Below, in pieces: positions 1 to 9,541 of a stretch of 64,000 nt of DNA. Location: contig NZ_PNYB01000005.1 in NCBI RefSeq assembly GCF_002879855.1, positions 1-64,000 on the forward strand. Direction: 5' to 3'. The stretch comes from Trinickia soli (lineage in GTDB: Bacteria > Pseudomonadota > Gammaproteobacteria > Burkholderiales > Burkholderiaceae). How positions within the stretch are numbered: position 1 is the stretch's first letter; every line of letters begins with the position of its first letter. Made by a program: the position numbers and the translations under genes. The notes under the pieces are model-generated. The model was not told where the DNA came from and made no database searches. It worked only from the letters and a program-made list of their open reading frames with translations.

Positions 1-238
1 TGATCAGCTTGACGATGATGTTGGACAGGAAGCCCTTGAAGACTTCGAAGCTCAGTTCGGAAGTAAGGCTCTGACTGAAGAGGTACAGCAGGAACGGAAG
101 GAAAAGAAACAATGCAGCACCGCTGACACGATGCAGAATGGACACCTTCGCCGCCAACGGTAGGCGATATGTCATCGTAATGTCGCCAATTCCGATGTTC
201 CGGAACTCCGGCCTCGGTTTTTTTACGGCTTCTGCCAT
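1..238 (-). CDS. sdhC: Succinate dehydrogenase cytochrome b556 subunit, N-terminal part (cut by window edge)
   Basis: Reading the minus strand from ATG at 238 gives about 79 residues: a polar start (MAEAVKKPRPEFRNIGIGD), then YRLPLAAKVSILHRVSGAA and a hydrophobic helix (LFLFLPFLLYLF). The conserved S-I-x-H-R-x-S-G motif is the quinone/heme-side signature of SdhC, the membrane anchor that hands electrons from succinate dehydrogenase (complex II) to ubiquinone. A GGGG-containing ribosome site sits just upstream (about 247-252). The rest of the gene, and presumably sdhD, sdhA and sdhB, lie beyond base 1. It is transcribed in the same direction as the GntR gene upstream, separated by 153 bp. The family is clear; the remainder is not visible. 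Confidence 0.85.
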   Translation of the reverse strand, partial: MAEAVKKPRPEFRNIGIGDITMTYRLPLAAKVSILHRVSGAALFLFLPFLLYLFSQSLTSELSFEVFKGFLSNIIVKLI

Positions 239-391
239 GCTAGACCCCTACTATGTAGTCACACTAACCCGCGATTTTAGCGCCTTTTCATTCCGCGGCG
301 CAGCGAAAACCCGAGAACACCGTTGCATTACGTGCAACGAACGCGCCCATTCCGAACGGGTTCGGCGCCGCCCGAGGGGCGCCCGCCCGCA

Positions 392-1180
392 TCAGCTCAA
401 GTCGTTCTGATAGTAGTACCCGGTTGTGACATACCAACCGCGGCGCACTTCGACCGGTCTATCGCCGTAGGTAAAGGACACGCGCTCGACCGACAGCAAC
501 GGAAATCCAGGGGGCACGCCAAGCAATTCCGCCACCGAAGGCTCGGCCGCGACTGCCCGTATCTTTTCGGAGGCCCGAATCATGCGCGTGCCGAATTCGG
601 CTTCGAACATGGCGTAGAGCGGACCCTTGTAGTCGCTCAAACGCTCGAGCGTCAGCCCGCGGAACACCGCTCCGGGCAGCCAGATCTCGTCGAGCACCGT
701 GCTGACGCCGTCGAACTGCAGCAAGCGCTTGATCAACACGACCGGGTCCGCCGGCTTCAGATCGAGTTGGCGCGCAATCTCGGCGGGCGCTCGCAGGCGC
801 CGGCATTCGAGCAGTTTGCTGATGTGGGGATGTTCGGCGCCGTCGTCGGCCAGAAGGCGCAAGAAGCGAAACTGCGCGCGGTCCTCATTGTGCGTCGCAA
901 CGAACGTGCCCTTGCCCTGGCGGCGCACGAGCAGGTTTTCGGCAGCCAGTTCGTCGATGGCTTTCCTGACAGTTCCCTGACTAACCTTGTAGCGCGCGGC
1001 CAGCTCGACTTCGCTCGGGATGATTTCGCCGGGCTTCCATTCGCCGGATTCGAGGCTTTGCGTAATGAGCCCCTTGATCTGCTGGTACAGCGGGCTGAAC
1101 GTAGGCGAAGCGCCGCCTGCAGCCGCGCCGTCGCCGGACGGGCCGTTCGGATTGCTTGCGCTTGCCTGGTTTGCATTCAT
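392..1180 (-). CDS. GntR/HutC-family transcriptional regulator
   Basis: 262 residues. After a low-complexity Gly/Ala leader (about 1-27), residues 28-96 form a GntR winged helix-turn-helix with the typical PSEVELAARYKVSQGTVRKA and RRQGKGTFV stretches. Residues about 115-255 look like a UTRA ligand-binding domain (DEIWLPGAVF, PLYAMFEAEFG, VERVSFTYGDRPVEVRRGWY). This is the HutC subfamily, in which a small metabolite releases the dimer from DNA. It is divergent from mdh and upstream of sdhC, and a perfect palindrome (1229-1262) lies 48 bp from its start. The context suggests a TCA-cycle regulator that also controls itself. No strong ribosome site precedes the ATG, so the start is uncertain by a few codons. 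The effector cannot be read from sequence. Confidence 0.9.
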   Translation of the reverse strand: MNANQASASNPNGPSGDGAAAGGASPTFSPLYQQIKGLITQSLESGEWKPGEIIPSEVELAARYKVSQGTVRKAIDELAAENLLVRRQGKGTFVATHNEDRAQFRFLRLLADDGAEHPHISKLLECRRLRAPAEIARQLDLKPADPVVLIKRLLQFDGVSTVLDEIWLPGAVFRGLTLERLSDYKGPLYAMFEAEFGTRMIRASEKIRAVAAEPSVAELLGVPPGFPLLSVERVSFTYGDRPVEVRRGWYVTTGYYYQNDLS

Positions 1181-1228
1181 GCGCGCATTTCAACACAAAG
1201 GGCCCGCGCCCGTCCAGGTTTACGTCTA

Positions 1229-1262
1229 CGTATCATATGTCTTATATAAGACATATGATACG
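1229..1262. promoter_or_regulatory. Perfect 34-bp palindrome, probable GntR operator
   Basis: The left arm CGTATCATATGTCTTAT is followed directly by its exact reverse complement, with no spacer or mismatch. It sits 48 bp from the gntR start and one base before the mdh -35 element, so a bound dimer could cover both promoters. The AT-rich core TCTTATATAAGA stands out in GC-rich surroundings. GntR-family operators are typically palindromes of this kind. I found no second copy in this window. Confidence 0.8.
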
Positions 1263-1263
1263 G

Positions 1264-1292
1264 TTGACTTGGAGGAATCGCGCTCCTACACT
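1264..1292 (+). promoter_or_regulatory. Sigma70-type promoter of mdh
   Basis: A -35 element TTGACT (1264-1269) and a -10 element TACACT (1287-1292) are separated by exactly 17 bp. The predicted 5' leader before the mdh ATG at 1420 would be about 120 nt. The -35 lies immediately next to the 34-bp palindrome, so repression or activation by the GntR protein is likely. Confidence 0.6.
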
Positions 1293-1419
1293 CCGTCGCG
1301 GGCACGGGTGGAGTGTCTTTGGACACTACGCCTACACGCTTCGCGTAACGCGCATAAAATAGCGTTTTTCCCAAGCGTAGTCGCACCAAACGCACCAACG
1401 CATCCCTGGAGAGTTTTCA

Positions 1420-2403
1420 ATGGCTAAGTCCGCAAAGCGCGTTGCCGTCACCGGCGCCGCAGGTCAAATCGGTTACTCGCTGCTGTTTCGTATCGCCAAC
1501 GGCGATCTGCTCGGCAAGGACCAGCCCGTCATCCTGCAACTGCTCGATCTCCCGCAAGCGCAAGCCGCGGTCAAGGGCGTCGTGATGGAGCTCGAAGACT
1601 GCGCGTTCCCGCTGCTGGCGGGCGTGGTCGTGACGGACGATCCGAAGGTCGCGTTCAAGGACGCCGACATCGCGCTGCTCGTGGGCGCCCGTCCGCGGTC
1701 GAAGGGCATGGAGCGCAAGGATCTGCTCTCGGCCAACGCCGAAATCTTCACGGTTCAGGGCCGCGCACTCAATGAAGTCGCGAGCCGCGATGTGAAGGTG
1801 CTCGTCGTGGGCAATCCGGCGAACACGAACGCTTACATCGCCATGAAATCGGCGCCGGATCTGCCCAAGAAGAACTTCACGGCCATGTTGCGCCTGGACC
1901 ACAATCGCGCGCTCTCGCAGCTGGCCGCGAAGTCGGGCAAACCCGTTGCGTCGCTCGAAAAGGTCGCCGTCTGGGGCAACCACTCGCCGACGATGTATGC
2001 CGACTACCGCTTCGCGACGGCCGACGGCCAGCCGGTGAAGGCGCTCATCAACGACGAAGAATGGAACCGCAACGTGTTCCAACCGACCGTGGGCAAGCGC
2101 GGCGCGGCGATCATCGAAGCGCGCGGCCTTTCGTCGGCGGCGTCCGCTGCGAATGCGGCAATCGACCACGTGCGCGACTGGGTGCTCGGCACGAACGGCA
2201 AGTGGGTCACGATGGGCATTCCGTCGGACGGCTCGTACGGCATCCCTGAAGACATCATCTACGGCGTGCCTGTCACCTGCGAAAACGGCGAGTACAAGCG
2301 TGTGGAAGGCCTCGAAATCGACGCCTTCTCGCGCGAAAAAATGGACTTCACGCTGAACGAGCTCCTGGAAGAGCGCGACGGCGTGCAGCACCTGCTCGGC
2401 TAG
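1420..2403 (+). CDS. mdh: Malate dehydrogenase (NAD-dependent)
   Basis: 327 residues, normal length for the cytosolic-like bacterial MDH. It interconverts malate and oxaloacetate with NAD+ in the TCA cycle. The N-terminal Rossmann loop is [14 protein letters not shown] (about 8-21). The mobile substrate-loop arginines are in [14 protein letters not shown] (about 90-103). [14 protein letters not shown] and the catalytic His in [12 protein letters not shown] (about H188) follow. A GGAGAG ribosome site sits 7 bp before the ATG. It has its own promoter and lies divergent from the GntR gene; a stable GC hairpin follows the stop codon. Identification is secure. Confidence 0.97.
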   Translation: MAKSAKRVAVTGAAGQIGYSLLFRIANGDLLGKDQPVILQLLDLPQAQAAVKGVVMELEDCAFPLLAGVVVTDDPKVAFKDADIALLVGARPRSKGMERKDLLSANAEIFTVQGRALNEVASRDVKVLVVGNPANTNAYIAMKSAPDLPKKNFTAMLRLDHNRALSQLAAKSGKPVASLEKVAVWGNHSPTMYADYRFATADGQPVKALINDEEWNRNVFQPTVGKRGAAIIEARGLSSAASAANAAIDHVRDWVLGTNGKWVTMGIPSDGSYGIPEDIIYGVPVTCENGEYKRVEGLEIDAFSREKMDFTLNELLEERDGVQHLLG

Positions 2404-2414
2404 TTGCCGCGCTC

Positions 2415-2443
2415 GGGGCGGCCCGCGTGAGCGGGCGCGCCCC
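2415..2443 (+). terminator. GC-rich hairpin after mdh, terminator-like
   Basis: GGGGCG-GCCCGC pairs with GCGGGC-(g)-CGCCCC around a GTGA tetraloop, with one bulged base. No T-run follows, so it may slow or end mdh transcription only in part, or stabilise the mdh 3' end. It separates mdh from the CitE-like gene, which begins 179 bp further on. Confidence 0.4.
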
Positions 2444-2621
2444 ATGCATGCATTCCGGGTCCGGCGCGGCGCACCGTGTGTCTGACACGTGGGCAGTCGG
2501 CGCCGGCCTCTTGCGCGGATTCGCGCGCGCTTTGCTTTTCCGCTGACAGCTCGACTTTTGGCGCCGCAGAGTCCGCTCGAATCCGGCTTTCACGTAACGA
2601 CTGAAGCTCCTGACGCCGACG

Positions 2622-3617
2622 ATGCGCGCCCTCACTCCCACGGAAGTGCTGTTTGACGGCGAAGCGCCCCCCGCGCTCCTGCCCGTGTGCGATCACTACG
2701 CGGGCAGCGAAAAGCTGATGCTGAAGTCGCTCGCGCTGCAAGCGCAGCTCGGCCCCGTGTTCGACGTGACGCTCGATTGCGAGGACGGCGCGGCGATCGG
2801 CCATGAAGCCGAACATGCCGAGCTCGTCGCTTCGTTGATCGGCGGCGAGCACGATCGCTTTGGGCGCGTCGGCGTGCGCATTCACGATTTCGCGCATCCT
2901 CATTGGCGCGACGACGTGCGTCGCATACTGCGCTCGGCGAGGCAGGCGCCCGCCTATGTGACCTTGCCGAAGGTGCGCAGCGTCGCCGATGCCGCCGAAA
3001 TGTGCGCGTTCGTCGAAGCGACGCGCCGCGAATACGGCATTGCGAAACCCGTTCCCATCCAGCTTCTCATTGAAACGCACGGCGCACTGGCCGACGTGTT
3101 CCGCCTCGCGTCCTTGCCGACCGTCGAGTCGCTCTCGTTCGGGTTGATGGATTTCGTGTCGGCGCACGACGGCGCAATCCCCGATTCCGCCATGCGCTCG
3201 CCGGGCCAGTTCGATCATCCGCTCGTGCGCCGCGCGAAGCTCGAAATCTCCGCGGCCTGCCACGCCCACGGGCGCGTACCATCGCACAACGTCAGCACGG
3301 AGATTCGCGACATGTCGGTCGTGGCCGCTGATGCGGCGCGCGCACGCGAGGAGTTCGGCTACACCCGCATGTGGAGCATTCATCCCGAGCAGGTGCCGGT
3401 TATCGTTGCCGCATTCGCGCCGCGCGACGAAGCCATCGCGACCGCAGCCGACATTCTGTTGGCCGCCCAAGCTGCCCAATGGGGACCGACGCGCCACGGC
3501 GATACGCTGCATGACCGCGCGAGCTACCGCTTCTACTGGTCGGTGCTACGCCGGGCTCGCGCGACGGGACGGCCGCTGCCGCCCGAGACGGCGCCGCTGT
3601 TCGCGGTTTCAAAGTGA
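2622..3617 (+). CDS. HpcH/HpaI aldolase / citrate lyase beta (CitE-like) family protein
   Basis: 331 residues. The TIM-barrel CitE-like fold is indicated by VTLDCEDGAAIG (about 49-60, metal/CoA-ester region), the RIHDF segment, the TLPKVRS strand, and IQLLIETHGAL (about 147-157), whose glutamate normally helps bind Mg2+. Relatives cleave or hydrolyse acyl-CoA esters such as malyl-CoA or citramalyl-CoA to an acid plus acetyl-CoA. Its place between mdh and prpD/acnA fits C4-acid or propionate metabolism, but the true substrate cannot be read. It follows mdh on the same strand with a 218-bp gap, so it may have its own promoter. Family sure, substrate unknown. Confidence 0.85.
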   Translation: MRALTPTEVLFDGEAPPALLPVCDHYAGSEKLMLKSLALQAQLGPVFDVTLDCEDGAAIGHEAEHAELVASLIGGEHDRFGRVGVRIHDFAHPHWRDDVRRILRSARQAPAYVTLPKVRSVADAAEMCAFVEATRREYGIAKPVPIQLLIETHGALADVFRLASLPTVESLSFGLMDFVSAHDGAIPDSAMRSPGQFDHPLVRRAKLEISAACHAHGRVPSHNVSTEIRDMSVVAADAARAREEFGYTRMWSIHPEQVPVIVAAFAPRDEAIATAADILLAAQAAQWGPTRHGDTLHDRASYRFYWSVLRRARATGRPLPPETAPLFAVSK

Positions 3618-3805
3618 TGGCGCTTGGACGGTCGGCTGGAGCGCGAACGGCAAGGAGCCTGAAAATCTGAAGTTTGTGCCGCCAAATAGGAGAAAATAGC
3701 GACCGCCGCGCGAAGACTACGCGCGCGCAGCCGGCGCCAGCTATTCCGCCCGCCGCGCCGTTCGAGTTCCATTTGTCTGATCGTCACCCAAAAGGTCTAG
3801 ATTCC

Positions 3806-4306
3806 ATGAAGAAACTGCTGATCGCCGCCGTCGTCGCCTCGTTGTCCGCCACGGCGCTCGTTAGCGCGAATAACGCGTTTGCACAAGATGGCAGCACGGC
3901 CACCAAGAAGAAGGCCGTCAAGGCGCCGGCGCCGAAGCACCGTCTCGTCAAGCGCAAGTCGACGAAATCGGTCGAGAAGACGGATCCGGTGCCGGAAGGC
4001 TCGGTGGTCTGGTCCTGCAACGAAGGCCATTCGTTCGATCTGAAGGGCGACATGAAGCGCGACCAGGTCGTTACGGTTCACTGGGGCACGAAGAATTACA
4101 ACCTGCCGCGCGAAGCCACGACCACGGGCGCGGACCGTTTCCACGACCTGGCCACGGGTCTGGATCTCGTCGTGATCCCGACCAAGGCGATGCTGTTCTC
4201 GGATCACGACGGTTCGCGCCTCGCCGATGAATGCAAGACGGCCGAGATGATGCAGGGCGCACCGGCGCCGACGCAGTCGAACGCGCTGCAAAAGTCGACC
4301 AACTGA
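3806..4306 (+). CDS. Secreted MliC-like protein (lysozyme-inhibitor fold)
   Basis: 166 residues starting at ATG 3806. A signal peptide MKKLLIAAVVASLSATALVS ends near NNAFA-QDG, followed by a Lys-rich linker (about 30-55) and a compact C-terminal domain. That domain begins VVWSCNEGHSFDL and contains YNLPREATTTGADRF, LDLVVIPTKAMLFSD and a closing DEC. Two cysteines at the ends, a central LP..TTGA.RF and a short all-beta pattern match the membrane-bound C-type lysozyme inhibitor (MliC) fold. There is no lipobox, so it would be a free periplasmic or secreted protein. The gene lies 24 bp before prpD on the same strand. A role in protecting peptidoglycan is inferred from the fold resemblance only. 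Confidence 0.6.
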   Translation: MKKLLIAAVVASLSATALVSANNAFAQDGSTATKKKAVKAPAPKHRLVKRKSTKSVEKTDPVPEGSVVWSCNEGHSFDLKGDMKRDQVVTVHWGTKNYNLPREATTTGADRFHDLATGLDLVVIPTKAMLFSDHDGSRLADECKTAEMMQGAPAPTQSNALQKSTN

Positions 4307-4330
4307 TTTTCGGCCAGGAAGCCTCGCCCC

Positions 4331-5782
4331 ATGGCTGCTCCGATCGTCAATGTCCGGCCCGCGCCGGACCAGGTGCTGGTCGATATCGTCGACTATGTCA
4401 TGGACTACCGCATCGACAGCGCGCTCGCGCTCGAGACGGCGCGTCATTGCCTGATCGACACGCTCGGCTGCGGGCTCGAGGCGCTCTCCTACCCGGCCTG
4501 CACGAAGCTGATGGGGCCCATCGTGCCGGGCACGACCGTGCCCAACGGCGCAAAGGTACCCGGCACGCAGTTCCAACTCGACCCTGTGCAGGCGGCCTTC
4601 AATATCGGCGCGATGATTCGTTGGCTCGACTTCAACGACACATGGCTCGCCGCCGAATGGGGGCATCCTTCCGACAATCTCGGCGGGATTCTCGCCACGG
4701 CCGATTGGCTGTCACGCACGGCCGTGGCCACCGGCAAAGAGCCGCTCGTGATGAAGGACGTGCTTGTCGCCATGATCAAGGCGCACGAGATCCAAGGCGT
4801 CATTGCGCTCGAGAACTCGTTCAACAAGGTCGGGCTCGACCACGTTCTGCTCGTCAAGCTGGCCTCGACGGCCGTTGTCGGTCAACTCCTGGGCCTATCG
4901 CGCGACGAGCTCGTCAACGCCGTCTCGCTCGCATTCGTCGACGGACACGCACTGCGTACCTACCGTCATGCCCCCAATACGGGCTCGCGCAAGTCGTGGG
5001 CAGCCGGCGACGCCACTTCGCGCGCCGTCCGGCTCGCACTGATCGCCAGGACAGGCGAGATGGGCTACCCATCGGTGCTGACGGCCAAGACGTGGGGCTT
5101 TTACGACGTATCGTTCAAGGGCAACGCGTTCAGGTTCCAACGTCCGTACGGCTCGTATGTGATGGAGAACGTGCTGTTCAAGATTGCGTTTCCGGCCGAG
5201 TTCCACGCTCAAACCGCGGTCGAAGCGGCGATGACGCTGCACGGTCGACTGCAGGCGCAGGGCAAGCGCATCGACGACATCGCGAGGGTGACGATTTGCA
5301 CGCATGAAGCCGCAATCCGCATCATCGATAAATCCGGCCCGCTCGCCAATCCGGCCGATCGCGACCATTGCATCCAGTACATGGTGGCGGTGCCGCTGAT
5401 TTTCGGCCGCTTGACGGCTGCCGATTATGAGGACGACATCGCGGCCGATCCGCGCATCGACGTATTGCGTGCGAAGATCGTCTGCGTCGAAGATCCCAGC
5501 TTCACCGTCGATTACCATGATCCGGGCAAGCGCTCGATCGCCAACGCATTGACGGTCGAATTCAACGACGGTTCGAAGCTCGACGAAGTCGTCGTCGAAT
5601 ATCCGATCGGACACAAGCGGCGCCGTGCCGAAGGCATCCCCCTGCTCGTGGAGAAGTTCAAAACCAACCTCGCGCGGCGCTTCCCCGAAAAGCAGTGCCG
5701 CGCGATTCTCGATGTCTCGCTCGATCAGGCGCGTCTGGAACAGATGCCGGTCAACGAGTACGTCGATATGTACGTGATCTGA
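4331..5782 (+). CDS. prpD: 2-methylcitrate dehydratase, MmgE/PrpD family
   Basis: 483 residues, the same length as Escherichia coli PrpD. The family dehydrates 2-methylcitrate in the methylcitrate cycle that oxidises propionyl-CoA, and some members also act as aconitases. Recognisable PrpD blocks are [15 protein letters not shown], the RWLDFNDTW[10 protein letters not shown] active-site block (about 97-117), [45 protein letters not shown] and [14 protein letters not shown]. It sits between the MliC-like gene and acnA (109 bp gap) on the same strand. prpB and prpC are not in the window, so a complete methylcitrate pathway would need genes elsewhere. Confidence 0.92.
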   Translation: MAAPIVNVRPAPDQVLVDIVDYVMDYRIDSALALETARHCLIDTLGCGLEALSYPACTKLMGPIVPGTTVPNGAKVPGTQFQLDPVQAAFNIGAMIRWLDFNDTWLAAEWGHPSDNLGGILATADWLSRTAVATGKEPLVMKDVLVAMIKAHEIQGVIALENSFNKVGLDHVLLVKLASTAVVGQLLGLSRDELVNAVSLAFVDGHALRTYRHAPNTGSRKSWAAGDATSRAVRLALIARTGEMGYPSVLTAKTWGFYDVSFKGNAFRFQRPYGSYVMENVLFKIAFPAEFHAQTAVEAAMTLHGRLQAQGKRIDDIARVTICTHEAAIRIIDKSGPLANPADRDHCIQYMVAVPLIFGRLTAADYEDDIAADPRIDVLRAKIVCVEDPSFTVDYHDPGKRSIANALTVEFNDGSKLDEVVVEYPIGHKRRRAEGIPLLVEKFKTNLARRFPEKQCRAILDVSLDQARLEQMPVNEYVDMYVI

Positions 5783-5891
5783 ATGCTTCAGGCAATTTCG
5801 ATTCAGGCAGGATTCAAGCAGGTCCGAACGATGTTCCAGGTTCAATAAAAACGCAGCAACGTCATTTCCTCGATCTAACCTAGGAAAAACC

Positions 5892-8609
5892 ATGGCCCAC
5901 AATCTGCACAACACGCTCAAGGAATTCGACAGCGGAGCCGGTACAGGCAAGTACTACTCGCTGCCCCAGCTCGGCAAGGCGCTGAACGTCAAGATCGACC
6001 GGCTGCCGGTCTCGATCCGTATCGTCTTGGAATCGGTGCTGCGCAACTTCGACGACAAGAAGGTCTCGGAAGAGCACATCAAGCAGCTTGTCAACTGGAA
6101 GCCGACCGCCGCGCGCGTCGACGAAATCCCGTTCGTGGTCGCGCGGGTCGTGCTGCAGGATTTCACGGGCGTGCCGCTTTTGGCCGATATCGCAGCCATG
6201 CGCGGCGTGGCCCAGCGCGCCGGCAAGAACCCGAAGACGATCGAGCCGCTCGTGCCGGTCGATCTCGTGGTCGACCACTCGGTGCAGATCGACTACTTCC
6301 GCCGGGCGGATGCGCTCGATCTGAACATGAAGCTCGAGTTCCAACGCAACAACGAGCGTTATCAGTTCATGAAGTGGGGCATGCAGGCGTTCGATACGTT
6401 CAAGGTCGTGCCGCCCGGCGTCGGCATCGTTCACCAGGTGAACCTCGAATACCTTGCGCGCGGCGTGCATAAGAAGACTGACGGCGACGACACGATCTAC
6501 TACCCCGACACGCTCGTCGGCACCGACAGCCATACGACGATGATCAACGGCATCGGCGTCGTGGGTTGGGGCGTGGGCGGTATCGAAGCCGAAGCGGGCA
6601 TGCTCGGCCAGCCGGTGTACTTCCTCACGCCTGACGTCGTCGGCGTCGAACTCAAAGGCAAGCTGCGCGAAGGCGTGACGGCGACGGACCTCGTACTGAC
6701 GATCACCGAAATGCTGCGCAAGGAAAAGGTCGTGGGCAAGTTCGTCGAGTTCTTCGGCGACGGCACCGCATCGCTGGCGCTGCCCGACCGTGCGACGATC
6801 GGCAACATGGCACCCGAGTACGGCGCGACGATGGGCTTCTTCCCCGTCGACGAAAAGACGATCGACTACTTCAGGGGCACGGGCCGCACCGATGCCGAGA
6901 TCGCCGCCTTCGAAAACTACTTCAAGGCGCAGGGGCTCTTCGGTATTCCGAAGGCCGGCCAGATCGACTACACGAAGGTTGTCACGCTCGATCTCGGCAC
7001 GGTGGCGCCGTCGCTGGCCGGTCCGAAGCGTCCGCAAGACCGCATCGAAATCGGCAATGTCAAGTCGACGTTCGCCGATCTGTTCAGCAAGCCTGTCGGC
7101 GAGAACGGCTTTGCCAAGAAGCCGGCCGATCTCGACGCCGAGTACACGACGTCGAACGGCGTCAAGCTCAAGAACGGCGACATTCTCATCGCGGCAATCA
7201 CGTCCTGCACGAACACGTCGAACCCGAGCGTGCTGCTGGCCGCGGGCCTGCTCGCGAAGAAGGCCGTCGAAGCCGGCATGTCGGTGGCGCCTCACATCAA
7301 GACTTCGCTGGCTCCCGGGTCGCGTATCGTCACGGAGTACCTGACGAAGACGGGCCTGCTGCCGTATCTGTCGCAACTCGGCTTCGAACTCGCCGCGTAT
7401 GGCTGCACGACCTGTATCGGCAACGCCGGCGATCTGACGCCCGAACTGAATGAAGCGATCACGAAGAACGACGTCGTTGCGGCCGCCGTGCTGTCCGGCA
7501 ACCGCAATTTCGAAGCGCGCATTCACCCGAACATTCGCGCGAACTTTCTTGCATCGCCGCCGCTCGTCGTCGCTTACGCGCTCGCCGGCACGGTCACACG
7601 CGACTTGATGACCGAACCGGTCGGCAAGGGCAACGGTGGCAGGGACATTTACCTCGGCGACATTTGGCCGTCGAGCGAAGAAGTCCACGCGCTGCTCAGG
7701 TTCGCGCTCGACGCCGATGCGTTCCGCACGAACTATGCGCAGCTCACGAAGCCGGGCGACCTGTGGAGCAAGATCGAGGGCGAAGAAGGTCAGGTTTACG
7801 ATTGGCCGAAGTCGACGTATATCGCCGAGCCGCCGTTCTTCGGCCACGACTTCTCGATGAAGCCGTCCGATTCGATTCCGGCAATCAGAGGCGCGCGTGC
7901 GCTCGGCATCTTCGGCGATTCCGTGACGACGGACCACATCAGTCCTGCAGGCTCGATCAAGGAGGATTCGCCGGCTGGCAAGTGGCTGAAGGAGAACGGC
8001 GTGCAGAAGGCCGACTTCAACAGCTACGGTTCGCGTCGCGGCAATCATGATGTGATGATGCGCGGCACGTTCGCGAACGTGCGCATCAAGAATCTGATGA
8101 TTCCGGTGAAGGCGGACGGCACGCGCGTGGAAGGCGGGCTGACGATTCATCAGCCGAGCGGCGAGCAGTTGCCGATCTATGACGCCGCGATGAAGTACAT
8201 CGACGCGGGCACGCCGACGATGATCTTCGCGGGCGAAGAGTACGGCACGGGTTCGTCGCGCGACTGGGCGGCCAAGGGTACGCAGCTCTTGGGCGTGAAG
8301 GCGGTTGTGGCGCGCAGCTTCGAGCGGATCCACCGTTCGAATCTGGTCGGCATGGGCGTGCTGCCGCTGCAGTTCAAGGGTACGGACAGCGTGCAATCGC
8401 TCGGTATTACGGGCGATGAAACATACGATATCGAAGGCCTGGGCGATCACTTCAAGCCGCAACAGGAAGTCACGCTCGTGATCCATCGCAAGGACGGCAG
8501 CACGCAACGCGTGCCCGTGCTGCTTCGTATCGATACGCCGATCGAAGTCGACTATTACAAGCACGGCGGGATTCTGCCGTTCGTGCTGCGCTCGCTTCTC
8601 GCGGCGTAA
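5892..8609 (+). CDS. acnA: Aconitate hydratase A
   Basis: 905 residues. Isomerises citrate to isocitrate with a [4Fe-4S] cluster. The three cluster ligands are visible: C439 in [10 protein letters not shown], and C505 and C508 in [11 protein letters not shown]. Other signatures are [49 protein letters not shown] and, in the swivel domain, [16 protein letters not shown]. An AGGAAAA ribosome site precedes the ATG. Length and motifs match AcnA/IRP-type aconitase rather than AcnB. It ends the plus-strand metabolic block that starts at mdh, and a strong terminator follows. A 911-codon antisense open frame lies opposite and is a GC-bias shadow. Confidence 0.97.
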   Translation: MAHNLHNTLKEFDSGAGTGKYYSLPQLGKALNVKIDRLPVSIRIVLESVLRNFDDKKVSEEHIKQLVNWKPTAARVDEIPFVVARVVLQDFTGVPLLADIAAMRGVAQRAGKNPKTIEPLVPVDLVVDHSVQIDYFRRADALDLNMKLEFQRNNERYQFMKWGMQAFDTFKVVPPGVGIVHQVNLEYLARGVHKKTDGDDTIYYPDTLVGTDSHTTMINGIGVVGWGVGGIEAEAGMLGQPVYFLTPDVVGVELKGKLREGVTATDLVLTITEMLRKEKVVGKFVEFFGDGTASLALPDRATIGNMAPEYGATMGFFPVDEKTIDYFRGTGRTDAEIAAFENYFKAQGLFGIPKAGQIDYTKVVTLDLGTVAPSLAGPKRPQDRIEIGNVKSTFADLFSKPVGENGFAKKPADLDAEYTTSNGVKLKNGDILIAAITSCTNTSNPSVLLAAGLLAKKAVEAGMSVAPHIKTSLAPGSRIVTEYLTKTGLLPYLSQLGFELAAYGCTTCIGNAGDLTPELNEAITKNDVVAAAVLSGNRNFEARIHPNIRANFLASPPLVVAYALAGTVTRDLMTEPVGKGNGGRDIYLGDIWPSSEEVHALLRFALDADAFRTNYAQLTKPGDLWSKIEGEEGQVYDWPKSTYIAEPPFFGHDFSMKPSDSIPAIRGARALGIFGDSVTTDHISPAGSIKEDSPAGKWLKENGVQKADFNSYGSRRGNHDVMMRGTFANVRIKNLMIPVKADGTRVEGGLTIHQPSGEQLPIYDAAMKYIDAGTPTMIFAGEEYGTGSSRDWAAKGTQLLGVKAVVARSFERIHRSNLVGMGVLPLQFKGTDSVQSLGITGDETYDIEGLGDHFKPQQEVTLVIHRKDGSTQRVPVLLRIDTPIEVDYYKHGGILPFVLRSLLAA

Positions 8610-8681
8610 AGCCACGCATTCAGCGTACGGCTGATTTGCAGGCGCCGCGCTTCTTCGTTGTTTGGGCGCGCGGTGGATTCA

Positions 8682-8706
8682 AGCCCGGCTTGGCCGGGCT
8701 TTTTTT
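8682..8706 (+). terminator. Rho-independent terminator of acnA
   Basis: AGCCCGGC (8682-8689), loop TTG, GCCGGGCT (8693-8700), then a run of six T. This is a perfect 8-bp stem with a U-tract, 73 bp after the acnA stop. The remaining intergenic sequence to 8948 is less GC-rich and must hold the promoter of the following lipoprotein; I see no clear -35/-10 pair there. Confidence 0.88.
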
Positions 8707-8948
8707 ATGGCTTTTCATCGACGAGCGGCACGACAGCACCGCACTACATTTTTTCCGTCCTTTACAAAACATCAACAAAACGATTTGTCGGAGTCTTCTA
8801 TCGACACATTCCCCATGCGCATACGAATAAGTTCTAAAGAATTGCGCGTCGGCGGCCGTAAACCAGAAGCGGCGGAAGCAAGCGAAATCCGAGGTTCGCT
8901 CCGCCGCACACGTTTCTGTTTTGGTTAAGTGTCTAAGGAGACCTTTAA

Positions 8949-9407
8949 ATGAAGAAGCTCTTTCGAGCGCTGTTGATTTCCGCCGGTGCAGCACTAGTGG
9001 CGACCGGCTGTGCGTCGGGGCCGCAGTATAAGGACGTGGCATCCGCCATCCCGACGCTCGCCGCCGATCATGGTCGAATCTATTTCTTCCGCTCGAGCAA
9101 TTTCGGTGGTGCGGCAATTCAGCCTGAAATCAAGCTCAACGACAAAGTCGTCGGACGTTCGGTACCGGGTGGCTTCTTCTTCATCGATGAGATGCCGGGC
9201 GAATATACCGTATCGACTTCCACCGAAGTGAAGCGCAATATCAAATTCATGCTGCACGCCGGCGATACAAAATACGTGCGTACGTCCGTCAGCATGGGAT
9301 TACTGGTAGGCCGTGTCACGCCGACACTGGATGATCCGGAAACTGCACCGCAGGAAGTCGAGCAACTCACCTATACGGGCACACCGATTAGTCCCGCGGC
9401 GAAATAA
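8949..9407 (+). CDS. DUF2846-type lipoprotein
   Basis: 152 residues. The N-terminus MKKLFRALLISAGAALVATG ends in a lipobox (V-A-T-G-C) with the lipidated Cys at 21. The mature part contains GRIYFFRSSNFGGAA, IKLNDKVVGRSVPGGFFF and DEMPGEYTVST, a short beta-rich pattern typical of small DUF2846 lipoproteins attached to the outer membrane. An AAGGAGA ribosome site precedes the start. The function of the family is not established. The neighbours do not help: acnA ends upstream and a convergent hydrolase follows. Confidence 0.75.
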   Translation: MKKLFRALLISAGAALVATGCASGPQYKDVASAIPTLAADHGRIYFFRSSNFGGAAIQPEIKLNDKVVGRSVPGGFFFIDEMPGEYTVSTSTEVKRNIKFMLHAGDTKYVRTSVSMGLLVGRVTPTLDDPETAPQEVEQLTYTGTPISPAAK

Positions 9408-9541
9408 GAAGTTGACGCTGCCGATCGGTTCGAATGGGTCCAGCCACCGGTCGGCCGCGCGGGACGGATTGAATGCCCGCGCGAAACACTGCCGGTAAGT
9501 TGGCACCGCTCATCGCCGCACCGCTGCCCCGTCGTCCCGCA

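Noticed and set aside
5880-8615. 911-codon open frame antisense to acnA
   Set aside because: It mirrors acnA codon by codon, is rich in Arg/His/Asp and has no recognisable domain; the sense protein is a clear aconitase.
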